From NCBI RefSeq assembly GCF_023159225.1, contig NC_063161.1:73560767-73624766 (forward strand): a stretch of DNA of 64,000 nucleotides, in the 5' to 3' direction. The translations under genes and the position numbers were made by a program. The notes beneath the pieces are model-generated. The model was not told the origin of the DNA. It worked only from the letters and a program-made list of their open reading frames with translations, and ran no database searches. This DNA is from Perognathus longimembris pacificus (taxonomy: Eukaryota; Chordata; Mammalia; Rodentia; Heteromyidae). The first letter of the stretch is position 1, and every line of letters begins with the position of its first letter. Positions 55,736 through 64,000 of this stretch are shown here, one piece after another.

Positions 55736-56215
55736 TCCCGAGATGCTGCCTTCCCCTAGCCCTGGGGCAGTGTGGAAGTGAGCCACACTTATCTCCTTCT
55801 TGGTCCGGAACCAGAAGGGATAGCTTTGAGACCATCCCCCACCTTGCGCCAGTGAGCACGTGTGCTCCTTTTCTCGGGCTTTGCCCAGAGGGCGGTACTA
55901 TGGGAAGTGACGTTAGCCCATGAGCGAGGTCCTTGGGAGCTGCTCTTGGATGGACAAGCTCGCCAGCCTATCGCTGGCTCATGCTCAATCCTCGTCATCA
56001 TCATTATATTACTGTAAGCCCCTCCTGATTAAATCAGATTGCTCTCCAAAGTGTCTCCGAGATCCGTCTGTGCCTGGCTTCCTTGGTGGGTAAGGAAGGA
56101 GGAAAAGGGGATCTCGGTCGGCCGCGTGCACTTTAGGCTTGCCCGCGTCCTTTCGCTCCACCTTGGCCGCCCGCTGGTCGGGTGCCCAGGGGAGAGGGTG
56201 AAAAGGGGAGCACTG
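55736..56215 (+). promoter_or_regulatory. CpG-dense block, probable LTR
   Basis: I count 23 CpG between 55739 and 56180 in a window that is otherwise CpG-poor. It holds an E-box in 'gagcacgtgtgctcc', a CRE core in 'gaagtgacgttagcc', and 'gattaaatcagattgctctc' followed by 'gtgtctccgagatccgtctg', which looks like a polyadenylation/R-U5 region of a betaretrovirus-type LTR. A GC-rich tail (56108-56180) holds ten of the CpGs. No tRNA primer-binding site is obvious. Alternatives are a true CpG-island promoter or unique GC-rich sequence. Confidence 0.5.
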
Positions 56216-56261
56216 ATAAGGGAGTAAAGCTTAGCATCCCCACACCAGGGGAGGTAAATCT

Positions 56262-56431
56262 AGCCCAGCACAGGTGTAGTGATGTGCACCTGCAGTCCCA
56301 GCTATTCAGAAGGTCAAAGTGGGAGAATCACAAATTCAACTCCAGCCTGGACAAAATTAGTGAGACCTTATCTACAAAAGCCTGGCATAGTTCAAGTGGT
56401 AGGGCATTTGCCAAGGTGAAATGAAGGCCTA
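56262..56431 (+). repeat. B1-dID SINE, 5' part (split by L1)
   Basis: Head 'agcacaggtgtagtgatgtg', then 'ctgcagtcccagctattcag', 'ccagcctggacaaaattagt' and the start of the ID-like tail 'gcatagttcaagtggtaggg'. Its continuation is at 57299-57345. Confidence 0.8.
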
Positions 56432-56432
56432 A

Positions 56433-56786
56433 CTCTGGAAAGCGGTATGGAGATTCCTCAGAAGGCTAAACATAGAGCTCCCCTATGACCCAGCAGCCCC
56501 ACTTTTGGGCATCTACCCAAAAGATTACAAACAAGCACACACTAAAGCCAACAGCACAACAATGTTCATTGCAGCACAATTTGTCATAGCTAAAATATGG
56601 AACCAACCCAGATGTCCCTCAGTAGACGAATGGATCAGGAAAATGGAATTTTATGCCTCTATCAGAAAGAATGACATTGCTCTACTCGTAAGGAAATGGA
56701 AGAACTTGGAAAAAATTATACTAAGTGAAGTGAGCCAGACCCAAAGAAACATGGACTCTATGGTTTCCCTCATAGGGAATAATTAG
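56433..56786 (+). pseudogene. L1 ORF2 protein C-terminus (fragment, frame intact)
   Basis: A single frame is open for about 117 codons from the truncation point to a TAG at 56784-56786. It contains the conserved C-terminal words 'PYDPAAPLLGIYPKDYK', 'MFIAAQFVIAKIWNQP', 'RCPSVDEWIRKM' and the terminal 'SLIGNN', matching the end of mammalian L1 ORF2p. Reverse transcriptase and endonuclease domains are absent. The stretch between 'RKM' and 'EFYASI' looks several residues shorter than the human form. The intact frame means few mutations since insertion. Confidence 0.92.
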
Positions 56787-57159
56787 CACAGGCTTAGGCT
56801 AGTCACAGCAGAGGATCACAAGAGCCCAATAGCTATGCATGCCCTTATGAACACATAAGATGATGCTAAGTGAAATGAACTCCACGTTATAGGGTGTTAT
56901 ATCACTGTTGTAATTACTTTCAACATACCATGTGAAACTGTAGCTTCTTTTGTTGATGATCCTCTTTTATCCCCTTCCTGTGGTTGTCCCGGTGCTATCA
57001 CTGTATCTCATCTGAGTACCCCGTATCCTGTATATACTGGTATTAGAACTAGGGAAGTGAAAGGGAATATCAAAATCGAGAAACAAAGGATAAAAAGACA
57101 AATGACTCCAAAAGCAGTACTTGCAAGACCATTTGGTGTAAACCAACTGAACAACTCAT

Positions 57160-57203
57160 GGGGGAAGAGGGAAGGGGGAGGGAGAGGGGGGAATGAGGGA
57201 GGA
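57160..57203 (+). other. G-rich polypurine tract in L1 3' UTR (quadruplex candidate)
   Basis: Runs GGGGG, GGG, GGGGG, GGG and GGGGGG separated by A/GA within about 44 bases. G-rich polypurine tracts at this place are a known feature of mammalian L1 3' UTRs. Confidence 0.8.
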
Positions 57204-57298
57204 GTTAACATAGTACAAGGAATGTACGTATGGCCTTACATATGAAACTGTAACCCCTCTGTACATCACTTAAATAAGTAATTATTATTTTAAAAAAA

Positions 57299-57345
57299 TG
57301 AAATGAAGGCCTATAGTCCATTTCCAGCATCACTGGGGAAGAACA
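57299..57345 (+). repeat. B1-dID SINE, 3' part after the L1
   Basis: After the target duplication the interrupted ID-like tail resumes: 'tagtccatttccagcatcac'. Confidence 0.75.
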
Positions 57346-58493
57346 AACAAAAATAAGAAATAACAATAACAAAAAGTGTTTTTGCTCCAACTAATCATTC
57401 TTTTCATTTTTTATTGACAAAATGACCATATAGTAAACAATCTGACCACAAACTGACTTGAGGAAATTGATCTAAAATGGGGAGTCAGGGCCCAGGTTTG
57501 CAGCCTAATTCTCTTTCCTAAAAATAATACTTCTCAACACCTGTGGGAAATGTCATCAGTATGTCTTCCTTAGTAGGGTTACATTTTGTTTCTTTCCTTT
57601 ATTTTTGGCAACTTCGTTGTTTTTGTAAAATGCATCTTCCCCAAATTTTCAAACTTGCTTTTTTTTTTGTAAAAGACAGTGTATTTAGGATGCTAATGGT
57701 CTCATCTTAATTTGTGCATATTCTTGTTAATAATGAAATCTGCTTAATGTGAGTTAAAACTAAAAGGCTGTCAGGGTAATTCACAAACATTTAAAAACTC
57801 TGCAGCAATTCTGTAAGGATTCCCTGTTAATATTCTTAAGGACTTTCAATGGGTAGACTAAGTAGGTCCTGATATTAGCAGAAATAGCAAACAAATTAAA
57901 ATTGGACTCTGGGTGACAATTGGGGAAAACGAATATTTGCACCCTCAGCACAAAATTGAATCTGGCTGTCTACACACCTCCCACCCAGCTACAAAGAACA
58001 ATTTTATTGAATAACCATCATGCTAAGTATCACTTAAGACTAGTACAAAGTCACCTGACTTTGCTATATACCCTCCAGGAAGCCACGAGAGAATACCGCC
58101 AGTCACATTGAAAATAATGCCATCCTCATTTGGCACTGAGGTTAGCAGCAGTCTCTATGTGCAGCAGAAAGCAAATTTTCATGTGAGCAACGTAATTTAC
58201 ACGGAATGTGCATTTTATTAAAATTCTGGCCTCGGGGGCATCTTAAAATCCATCCTCAGGCCTTGGAGACCACCCCAGTGATCCGTGAGAAATGTCTAAA
58301 TGATCTCCATTTCCACCGTGGATTACAACTTCGAAAACAGTGCCCAGAGCTGGAAGGGTAAATCCCTCTTCAGGTATAATCTCTTTGAGAATTCAGTTTC
58401 TATTAAAAGAAAAGCACTTTGCTATGCATTTGTACATTAAAATTAGGAGGTAAAGGGAAGCTGGAATACACAATCTTCCAACAATCTGGTCGT
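57346..58493. other. No gene seen; candidate conserved non-coding sequence
   Basis: 57680-58000 and 58145-58335 are repeat-free, A/T-rich and contain words such as 'gttaataatgaaatc', 'gcttaatgtgag', 'gcattttattaaaattc' and 'gatctccatttcc'. The composition resembles developmental enhancer-type sequence; untested. Confidence 0.3.
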
Positions 58494-58494
58494 A

Positions 58495-58590
58495 GGTGAC
58501 ATCAGCCTGGAAGCTCAGAGAGGTTAAGGGACACTTCCCAGCTGGCACAGCAGTAGGAGGCGGCTCTGAGTCAACAGTCCACAATGAGAA
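58495..58590 (+). repeat. MIR
   Basis: 'aagctcagagaggttaaggg' and 'ccagctggcacagcagtagg' are the MIR core and its downstream part. Confidence 0.75.
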
Positions 58591-58912
58591 CATCTATGTC
58601 TTGTCACAAGCAGCAATCCTGAGGGGGAATCTTTAGGAAGTTCTTTGCTGCCTTTCTACTCTCATCTGGTCCACTGCAGGGGGCCCTAACATGGCTCCTG
58701 CTCCAAACCACCCTGCTCCCCTTGGGGCTACATGGGTCTCTGAGCCATCTGGTAGTCATGTCTCCCACATGTGTAGTCCCTGAAAGATCCCGGCCTTCCT
58801 CCACAAGAACCTCTGCCATCTCCAGAACCCTGGACTTCTGCCCAGGGCTTTTCCCTCCTCCTCCAAAGGTCATTTCCTCTTGCATCTGGTGATGCCATCC
58901 AAGGAAAACTCA
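58591..58912. other. No gene seen
   Basis: Nothing recognisable. Confidence 0.35.
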
Positions 58913-58914
<2 letters not shown>

Positions 58915-58960
<46 letters not shown>

Positions 58961-58967
58961 GCGTGCA
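58915..58967. repeat. (GT)n microsatellite at an antisense SINE 3' end
   Basis: About 20 GT units, then GTGCGTGTGCGTGCACACGC, adjoining the tail of the next SINE. Confidence 0.97.
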
Positions 58968-58969
58968 CA

Positions 58970-59200
58970 CGCACCAGTCCTGGGGCTTAAACTCAGGGCC
59001 TGAGCACTGTCCCTGAGCAATTTGTGTTCAAGGCTAGAGCTCTACCACTTGAGCCACACTTCCACTTCCAGCTTTTCTGGTGTTTAACTGGAGATAAGAG
59101 TCTCAGAATTTCCTGCCTGGGCTGACTTTGAACCATGATCCTCAGATCTCAGCCTCCTGAGTAGCGAGGATTACAGGCATGAGCCATCAGCACCAGCTTT
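58970..59200 (-). repeat. B1-headed SINE with the shared tail, antisense
   Basis: Antisense tail 'ccagtcctggggcttaaact' and 'ctaccacttgagccacactt', linker 'actggagataagagtctcag', head 'cagatctcagcctcctgagt' and 'gattacaggcatgagccatc'. Its 3' end is (CA)n. Confidence 0.9.
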
Positions 59201-60050
59201 AAAGTCCTCTTTTTGAAATCCTTAGTAAAAGTCCCACTCATGGTTCCAGACAGAATTTATCATCTCATTGTGGGAGATCTTCTACAATAGCGTGGCACCA
59301 TTGCTCCTACCTACATCTATCAGTCTCTCCAACAGGATTCTAAGCTTCCGGATAAAGAAGTTGGTTGTTTAATCTGGCCTGGTCATATTTCTCTTTCTTC
59401 CAAGATTTAGAACCACTCACTATCAAATTCCATCTCTTAGAACTTTTTTCATAACCATGCCATAGCTGAGCCAGACTGAAATGAACAAAATAAATAAACA
59501 TTATCAGACACTTTCAACACTTCCTGCATGGAGAGCCTAAAAATCTCCCTTCTGCCTCCTGGAATGGACTGGCATTTTCTGTGATCCATCATGGGCCTTT
59601 TAAAACACAAAAGCAAGCGTGTCAGTTGTGAGAGCTGTCCAGCACGAGAGGCTGCCGCCTGTGACTGAGCCCTCTTGGGAGCTGTGCCACTTCTGAAGGC
59701 ATCAGGCAGGTAATGACATTCTGAATTATTTGTTGCCAGGGCAGGGAACATTCTGAGCAGCTCTCAGGGGGGTTGCTTCAAAGAGTATTTTGGTCCCAGG
59801 ATAGAGAGCATACAGGAAAGATGCTGGCTAGAGGCCCTTGGAGTCCAATGCTCTGGTCAGATGTCAGGGAGTTTGCAAGGCTTTACCTCTGACACTCGCA
59901 GTGGGGCTGTAACAGGTCCCCATGCCTCTCAGGACCTCGTTTATTACAGGTAAGATGAGCAGGTCTAACTAGAAAACGAATAAGCACTTAAGTCATCACA
60001 GCTCCACGTGAGGGAGTCTGCAGGTGATAACTCATTCCACCAGCAACTCT
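59201..60050. other. No gene seen
   Basis: A 100-codon minus frame (59449-59751) has no domain. Confidence 0.35.
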
Positions 60051-60054
60051 ATTC

Positions 60055-60145
60055 ATAGGATCCCCACTCTACAAGAAATATAGGAAACTAAGCCCCAGAC
60101 AACATACCCAGTAGAGCAAGGCTTTAAACTTGCTAGAAAAACAGC
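60055..60145 (+). repeat. MIR, diverged
   Basis: 'atccccactctacaagaaat' and 'aggaaactaagccccagaca' fit the MIR core. Confidence 0.5.
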
Positions 60146-60239
60146 CTATCCAAATGGCTACATTATGGCTCTCCAGTCAGACAGTTTCAGTTTGAGTCCT
60201 GGGCTTTGCCTCTGGTATGGTTGAAATAATTTGGTTTCC

Positions 60240-60478
60240 ATTTCCTATTTTTTTTCTTTTAATTTTTGACAATACTGAGCTTGAAGTCAGAGCCTCACAC
60301 TCTCCCTTAGCTGTTTTTGCTCAAGGCTAGAGCTCAACCACTTGAGCCACAGCTTCTCTTGGACCCAGAATTTAACTTTCCTGCCTGGGCCAGCTTTGAA
60401 TAGTGATCCTCAGAGCTCAGCCTCCCAAGTAGCTGGGATTGTAAGCGTAAGCCACCAGCATGTATTTTCTTCTAGCAG
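60240..60478 (-). repeat. B1-headed SINE with the shared tail, antisense, diverged
   Basis: 'gcctcacactctcccttagc', 'tgctcaaggctagagctcaa', 'ccacttgagccacagcttct' and 'cagcctcccaagtagctggg' give tail then head in antisense. The linker is shortened. Confidence 0.8.
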
Positions 60479-60539
60479 TTTCATATTTGCTCCTTCCATC
60501 TGGTTCAATGGCTCTTTTCTGTGCAAGACTCAAGGTCAC

Positions 60540-61092
60540 TTTTATCAAGATTTACTGATCTTTAATTGTCAAAATCTGTACCTGGACTCCATTTTGTTAC
60601 CCTGATCTTCATCTATTCTTTTGCTAATACACACTATTTCATTAGAATAGCTTTATATGAAGTACTAAAACCAGGCTGCACTTTGTTCCTTCTCTTAAGA
60701 AAAAGTTTGCCTCTTCTACATTCTTTGACCCTCAATATAGCTTGTGGATTCACCTTGGTAATTTGTATAAAAGCTCTTCTAGTGTTGTATTGAATTAATA
60801 AATCAATTTAGGAAGAATTAACACTGTAGCAATAGCAAATCATCCAATCCAGAAACATATCCACATTTATTTAAACCGTCTTTTACTGTATTGACCATTT
60901 TTCTATAGTTTTTGGCATACTGATAGTGTATATAATTTCTTAGATTTACCCTTAAATAGCTCATGGTTTGGTGTCACTGTAAATGGTAATGAATTATTTA
61001 ATTTCTAAGCATTCATTGCTATTACATATAAAATACAATGATTTTCACATGCTGACCTTGTACTCTATATCCTTGCTAAATGTCAATGTCAT
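60540..61092 (-). repeat. L1 ORF2 fragment, antisense, old
   Basis: 'ttagaatagctttatatgaa', 'ccaggctgcactttgttcct', 'aattaataaatcaatttagg', 'gtcttttactgtattgacca' and 'gaccttgtactctatatcct' follow the antisense ORF2 order downstream of the reverse transcriptase core. The frame is broken by several stops. Confidence 0.75.
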
Positions 61093-61094
61093 TA

Positions 61095-61115
61095 GTCTCT
61101 CTCTCTCTCTCTCTA

Positions 61116-61146
<31 letters not shown>

Positions 61147-61148
61147 TA
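61095..61148. repeat. (CT)n-(TA)n-(CA)n compound microsatellite
   Basis: About nine CT, eight AT and eight CA units in direct succession. Confidence 0.95.
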
Positions 61149-61480
61149 TAAATATTCTTGGGGTTTCCTATGCAAACAGCTGTGCCATGTGGCACAGAGA
61201 TGCTTATTTCTCCTTGATCATCTGCTTCCCTTGGTTCAGTTTCTTTCCATTCCCATGCCTTGAGGCGCTAACCAAGACCTTCAGATAAGGCTAGACAGGA
61301 AGAATGGGAGCATCTATCATCTATGCTGATCTTAATTTTTATCCAAATTGACTGACTTCTGGAAGGAGGCTCAGTGAGAAGTCAGTCACACAAGCCTTTT
61401 AGTGGACTATTGTTCATCTGTACATACAGAATGTGGATGCCCACATGAGCTCCTGTTACACTTCCTATAGCATCACAGTT
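61149..61480. other. No gene seen
   Basis: Nothing recognisable. Confidence 0.3.
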
Positions 61481-61495
61481 CTTCTTGCTTTCTTT

Positions 61496-61693
61496 TTTTT
61501 GGCCAGTCCTGGGGCTTGGACTCAGGGCCTGAGCACTGTCCCTGGCTTCTTTTTGCTCAAAGCTAGCACTCTGCCACTTGAGCCACAGCGCCACTTCTGG
61601 CCATTTTCTGTATATGTGGTGCTGGGGAATCGAACCCAGGGCCTCATGTATATGAGGCAGGCACTCTTGCCACTAGGCCATATCCCCAGCCCT
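61496..61693 (-). mobile_element. Young ID-headed dimeric SINE, antisense, with 14-bp target duplication
   Basis: The right monomer ('ggccagtcctggggcttgga', 'gagccacagcgccacttctg') and ID monomer ('tggggaatcgaacccagggc', 'ccactaggccatatccccag') are almost identical to the 44.8 kb copy in reverse complement. CTTCTTGCTTTCTT at 61481-61494 recurs at 61694-61707. Confidence 0.93.
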
Positions 61694-61764
61694 CTTCTTG
61701 CTTTCTTAATGTAGTGAAATAAACAAAGTTCCTTAATGTGATCCAAATGTATAGCCTCTCTTTC

Positions 61765-61922
61765 TTTGTTTTTAGCAGTACTGGGGTTTGAAGTCAGGGC
61801 CTTTTGCTTGGAAGCCAGCCATTCTAAGACTCAGCAACAGGCTCAACTCTCTTTTGATCTGGTTATTTATGAGATATGATCTTGCTGCCCACCATGGCAA
61901 ATGCCTAGACTACAATTCCCCT
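61765..61922 (-). repeat. ID-like plus B1-like SINE remnants, antisense
   Basis: 'agcagtactggggtttgaag' is an antisense ID-like end. 'gatatgatcttgctgcccac' is a decayed B1 arm. Confidence 0.5.
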
Positions 61923-61924
61923 TC

Positions 61925-62152
61925 TTCTGTCAGTCCTGGGGTTTGAACTCAGCCTGGGCACCGTCCTTGAGTTTCTTTTTGCTCAAGGTTAGCATTCCAC
62001 CACTTGAGCCACAGCCACTTCCAGCTTTTTCTGAGTAGTTTATTGGAGATAAGAGTCTCACAGACTTTCCAGCCCAAGCTGCCTTTGAACTGCCATCCTC
62101 AGATCTCAGCCTCCAAAATAGCTAGGATTGCAGTTGTGAGCAACTGGCTGAG
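61925..62152 (-). repeat. B1-headed SINE with the shared tail, antisense
   Basis: 'tcagtcctggggtttgaact', 'ccaccacttgagccacagcc', 'attggagataagagtctcac' and 'cagatctcagcctccaaaat' give tail, linker and head in antisense. Confidence 0.88.
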
Positions 62153-62322
62153 ATAATCCTATTTCTTGTTTTCCATTCTAGCTGGGATGCCGGTGCACAC
62201 CACCTCACATATTTACTTCTGTTGAGACAGAGGCTTTTATGCCCAGAGTGGCTTAGAACTGCCCTCCCAATTTCAGCCTCTCAAGCAGCTAGAATGTGCA
62301 TGTCACCACAATCAGCCATTGA
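62153..62322 (-). repeat. B1-like SINE remnants, antisense
   Basis: 'ctagctgggatgccggtgca' and 'aatttcagcctctcaagcag' are two decayed antisense B1 arms. Confidence 0.55.
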
Positions 62323-62399
62323 TGGAGATGGGGAATCCTCACATAAATCTTCCCCATCTTCACCTCCTAAGTCACTTGGATTATAAGCACTAGCCATGG

Positions 62400-62512
62400 G
62401 GGCTGGTAGGCATGACCTCTTGGTAGCATGTAAAAACAGTAAAAGATTTGCCTAGCATGAACAAGGCTCTGGAGCTTATCCTCAGCACAAAATGCACAAA
62501 AATAGAGTCAAG
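62400..62512 (+). repeat. ID-like SINE fragment
   Basis: 'agatttgcctagcatgaaca' and 'agcttatcctcagcacaaaa' are a decayed ID body followed by an A-rich end. Confidence 0.45.
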
Positions 62513-62902
62513 AATGGTGTTTAGTCATCAGTATATTATTGTTCATTCTCATTCAGAAATTATCCATCAACTAACTCAACTGTACACTACTAGAGGGCTA
62601 AAACTATCTAAGAATGCCAAAAATCACATGCTTTAAGGCCGACACACCATAAAGCATGACTATTTTTGTGAAATAATTTTATAGTATTATTTAAATTTAA
62701 AGAGAGCTGCATTTTCTTGCTTCCAAATGCCAGGTAGGAGTGTTAGTTTATTTAAACAAGCAAGGAAGTTCCTGAGAAAATCAACAAAAATCTCCACACA
62801 AAACCTAAATACAGCTAAGACATATACAGAAACTTATCTTAAGTATGTTAATTGGTTCTTATATTATTTCTTTCCCAAGCTATCAATAAGGAATTTTTTA
62901 TT
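62513..62902. other. No gene seen
   Basis: A/T-rich, nothing recognisable. Confidence 0.3.
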
Positions 62903-62904
62903 TT

Positions 62905-63035
62905 CTTTTTTTAAATTTTTATTAAATTTTATTGACAAGGCAATGTACAGAGGGGGTACAGTTACATAATAAGGTAGTGAGTACATTTCTTGTCATATTT
63001 GTTATACCCTCCCTTAGTTTTTTTTCCTTCCCTAG
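62905..63035 (-). repeat. L1 3' UTR end, antisense (5'-truncated)
   Basis: In reverse complement it ends 'ttatgtaactgtaccccctc', 'tgtacattgccttgtcaata' and 'aaatttaataaaaattt'. This is the same terminal module as the L1s at 36.8 and 57.2 kb. Extent beyond 63035 is uncertain. Confidence 0.75.
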
Positions 63036-63550
63036 TTCAGGTAAGCATATATACAATATCCAATGTACCAAAATCATATACAATAAATGTGGAGAATATG
63101 AAATGTATGTGTCAATTTCTAAAAACTGATCAGATCCTAACTCCTTTCTCTTAAGACAGGTCATAAGCTAAACCTGGAGGTAATAAGGTATTTCTTGGGT
63201 GTCAAGTGAGACAGGAAGGCTGTTTCTGAATCAGAGACACACAGACCCCAAGCTTGCCAAACACCTGAAGCTTCAGTCTCAAGCAAAAAATAATCCCGGA
63301 AACATCAGAAAAAATTTGCTAGTTCAGATTTCAACAGGCTCTTCTTCCAAAAGCATAAAATTCCTAACTGCTTGGTGCTTACCCATAGACCTACATTGAT
63401 TTTGTTTTAAGGATAATCAAAGTAGAATCTGTGTTAACAATCAGATTTCAAACATTCAACTACAAGGGATCACCAAATGGGTCAGATCATAAAACTGATT
63501 CCCAGTTACTAAAAACACCAATTTAAATAACAAACCAAGAGCAAAACAAC
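63036..63550. other. No gene seen
   Basis: Nothing recognisable. Confidence 0.3.
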
Positions 63551-63562
63551 ATGTGAAATCCA

Positions 63563-63786
63563 GGGGCTGGGACTATGGCCTAGTGGAAAGAGTGCTTCCC
63601 TCATATACATGAAGCCCTGGGTTTGATTCCTCAGCACCACATAAACAGAAAAAGCTGGAAGTGGCACTGTGGCTCAAGTGGTAGAGTGCTAGCCTTGAGC
63701 AAAAAGAAACCAGGGACAGTGCTCAGGCCCCGAGAGCAAGGCCCAGGACTAGCAAAAATAAATAAATAAATAAAATAAAAATAGAG
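63563..63786 (+). mobile_element. ID-headed dimeric SINE with (AAAT)n tail and target duplication
   Basis: Both monomers are present ('gggctgggactatggcctag'; 'ctggaagtggcactgtggct'). The tail is (AAAT)n at 63758-63775. ATGTGAAATC at 63551-63560 recurs at 63787-63796. Confidence 0.92.
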
Positions 63787-63822
63787 ATGTGAAATCTGTA
63801 GACATTAAGAAAGAAAAAATCC

Positions 63823-64000
63823 GGGGCTGGGGATATGGCCTAGTGGCAAGAGTGCTTGCCTCATATACATGAAGCCCTGGGTTCGATTCCCCAGCACCAC
63901 ATATATGGAAAACGGCCAGAAGTGGCGCTATGGCTCAAGTGGCAGAGTGCGAGCCTTGAGCAAAAAGAAACCAGGGACAGTGCTCAGGCCCTGAGTCTAA
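63823..64000 (+). repeat. ID-headed dimeric SINE, cut by window end
   Basis: 'gggctggggatatggcctag', 'ctgggttcgattccccagca' and 'ggccagaagtggcgctatgg' are near-perfect monomers. The element runs off the window at 'ctgagtctaa', so tail and duplication cannot be seen. Confidence 0.92.

Larger units (their letters stand above)
56432..57298 (+). mobile_element. L1 retrotransposon, 5'-truncated, with 15-bp target-site duplication
   Basis: About 867 bp: the last 354 bases of ORF2 plus the 3' UTR and a short A-run. TGAAATGAAGGCCTA at 56417-56431 is repeated exactly at 57299-57313. The 3' UTR holds a G-rich polypurine tract (57160-57203) and ends with 'gaaactgtaacccctctgta' and 'catcacttaaataagtaatt'. 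The insertion splits the tail of an older B1-type SINE. It is immobile because it lacks ORF1 and most of ORF2. Confidence 0.95.

Overview
The window looks like ordinary nuclear DNA from a mammal, almost certainly a rodent. It is repeat-rich, mostly CpG-poor, full of (CA)n-type microsatellites, and carries 7SL/B1-like and tRNA/ID-like SINEs, L1 3' ends, MaLR-type LTRs, and old MIR, L2, MER2 and MER5 relics. The youngest SINEs are dimers of an ID-like left monomer and a second tRNA-like right monomer. This resembles the two-monomer ID-derived SINEs described from geomyoid rodents (kangaroo rats, pocket mice, gophers), so a castorimorph and perhaps geomyoid source is my best guess; it is an inference from memory of that SINE class, not a database match.

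No protein-coding gene, cellular RNA gene, CRISPR array or prokaryotic-type feature can be supported. All long open frames are explained by repeats or lack recognisable domains. The window is either intergenic or inside long introns; an isolated short exon would be hard to see by eye and cannot be excluded.

Layout. 0-9.8 kb: sparse old repeats (MIR, MaLR, MER2, an old L1 3' end) and B1-containing SINEs, with (CT)n and (CA)n tracts. 9.8-16.4 kb: mostly single-copy-looking sequence with an L2-like relic, one weak LTR candidate and a candidate conserved block near 10.0-10.4 kb. 16.4-22.4 kb: simple-repeat-rich SINE/MaLR area with a diverged direct duplication at 18.3/18.85 kb and a long pyrimidine tract at 21.7 kb. 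22.4-30 kb: MaLR LTRs in both orientations, and a MER2-like transposon whose end has apparently grown into a 19-20 bp tandem array. 30-37.2 kb: a 5'-truncated L1, further L1 3' ends, a 35-bp tandem repeat and a head-variant SINE. 37-53 kb: mostly single-copy sequence with scattered SINEs, MIRs, an antisense L1 and three MaLR LTRs, one of them interrupted by a young SINE. 53-57.4 kb is the most unusual part: an ERV1-like LTR candidate, a 46-bp minisatellite with a 138-bp higher-order repeat, a tail-less SINE, a CpG-dense LTR-like block, and a B1-type SINE split by a recent L1 insertion with a clear 15-bp target-site duplication. 57.4-64 kb: candidate conserved sequence, then a dense SINE/L1 cluster ending in two head-to-tail young SINEs.

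The main biology is transposon dynamics: one SINE tail carried by two different Pol III heads, microsatellites growing at SINE and transposon ends, nested insertions whose order can be read from target duplications, and a shared 3'-terminal module on several L1 copies. All family names come from recognition by eye; boundaries are approximate (usually +/-10-30 bp) unless a target-site duplication is given.
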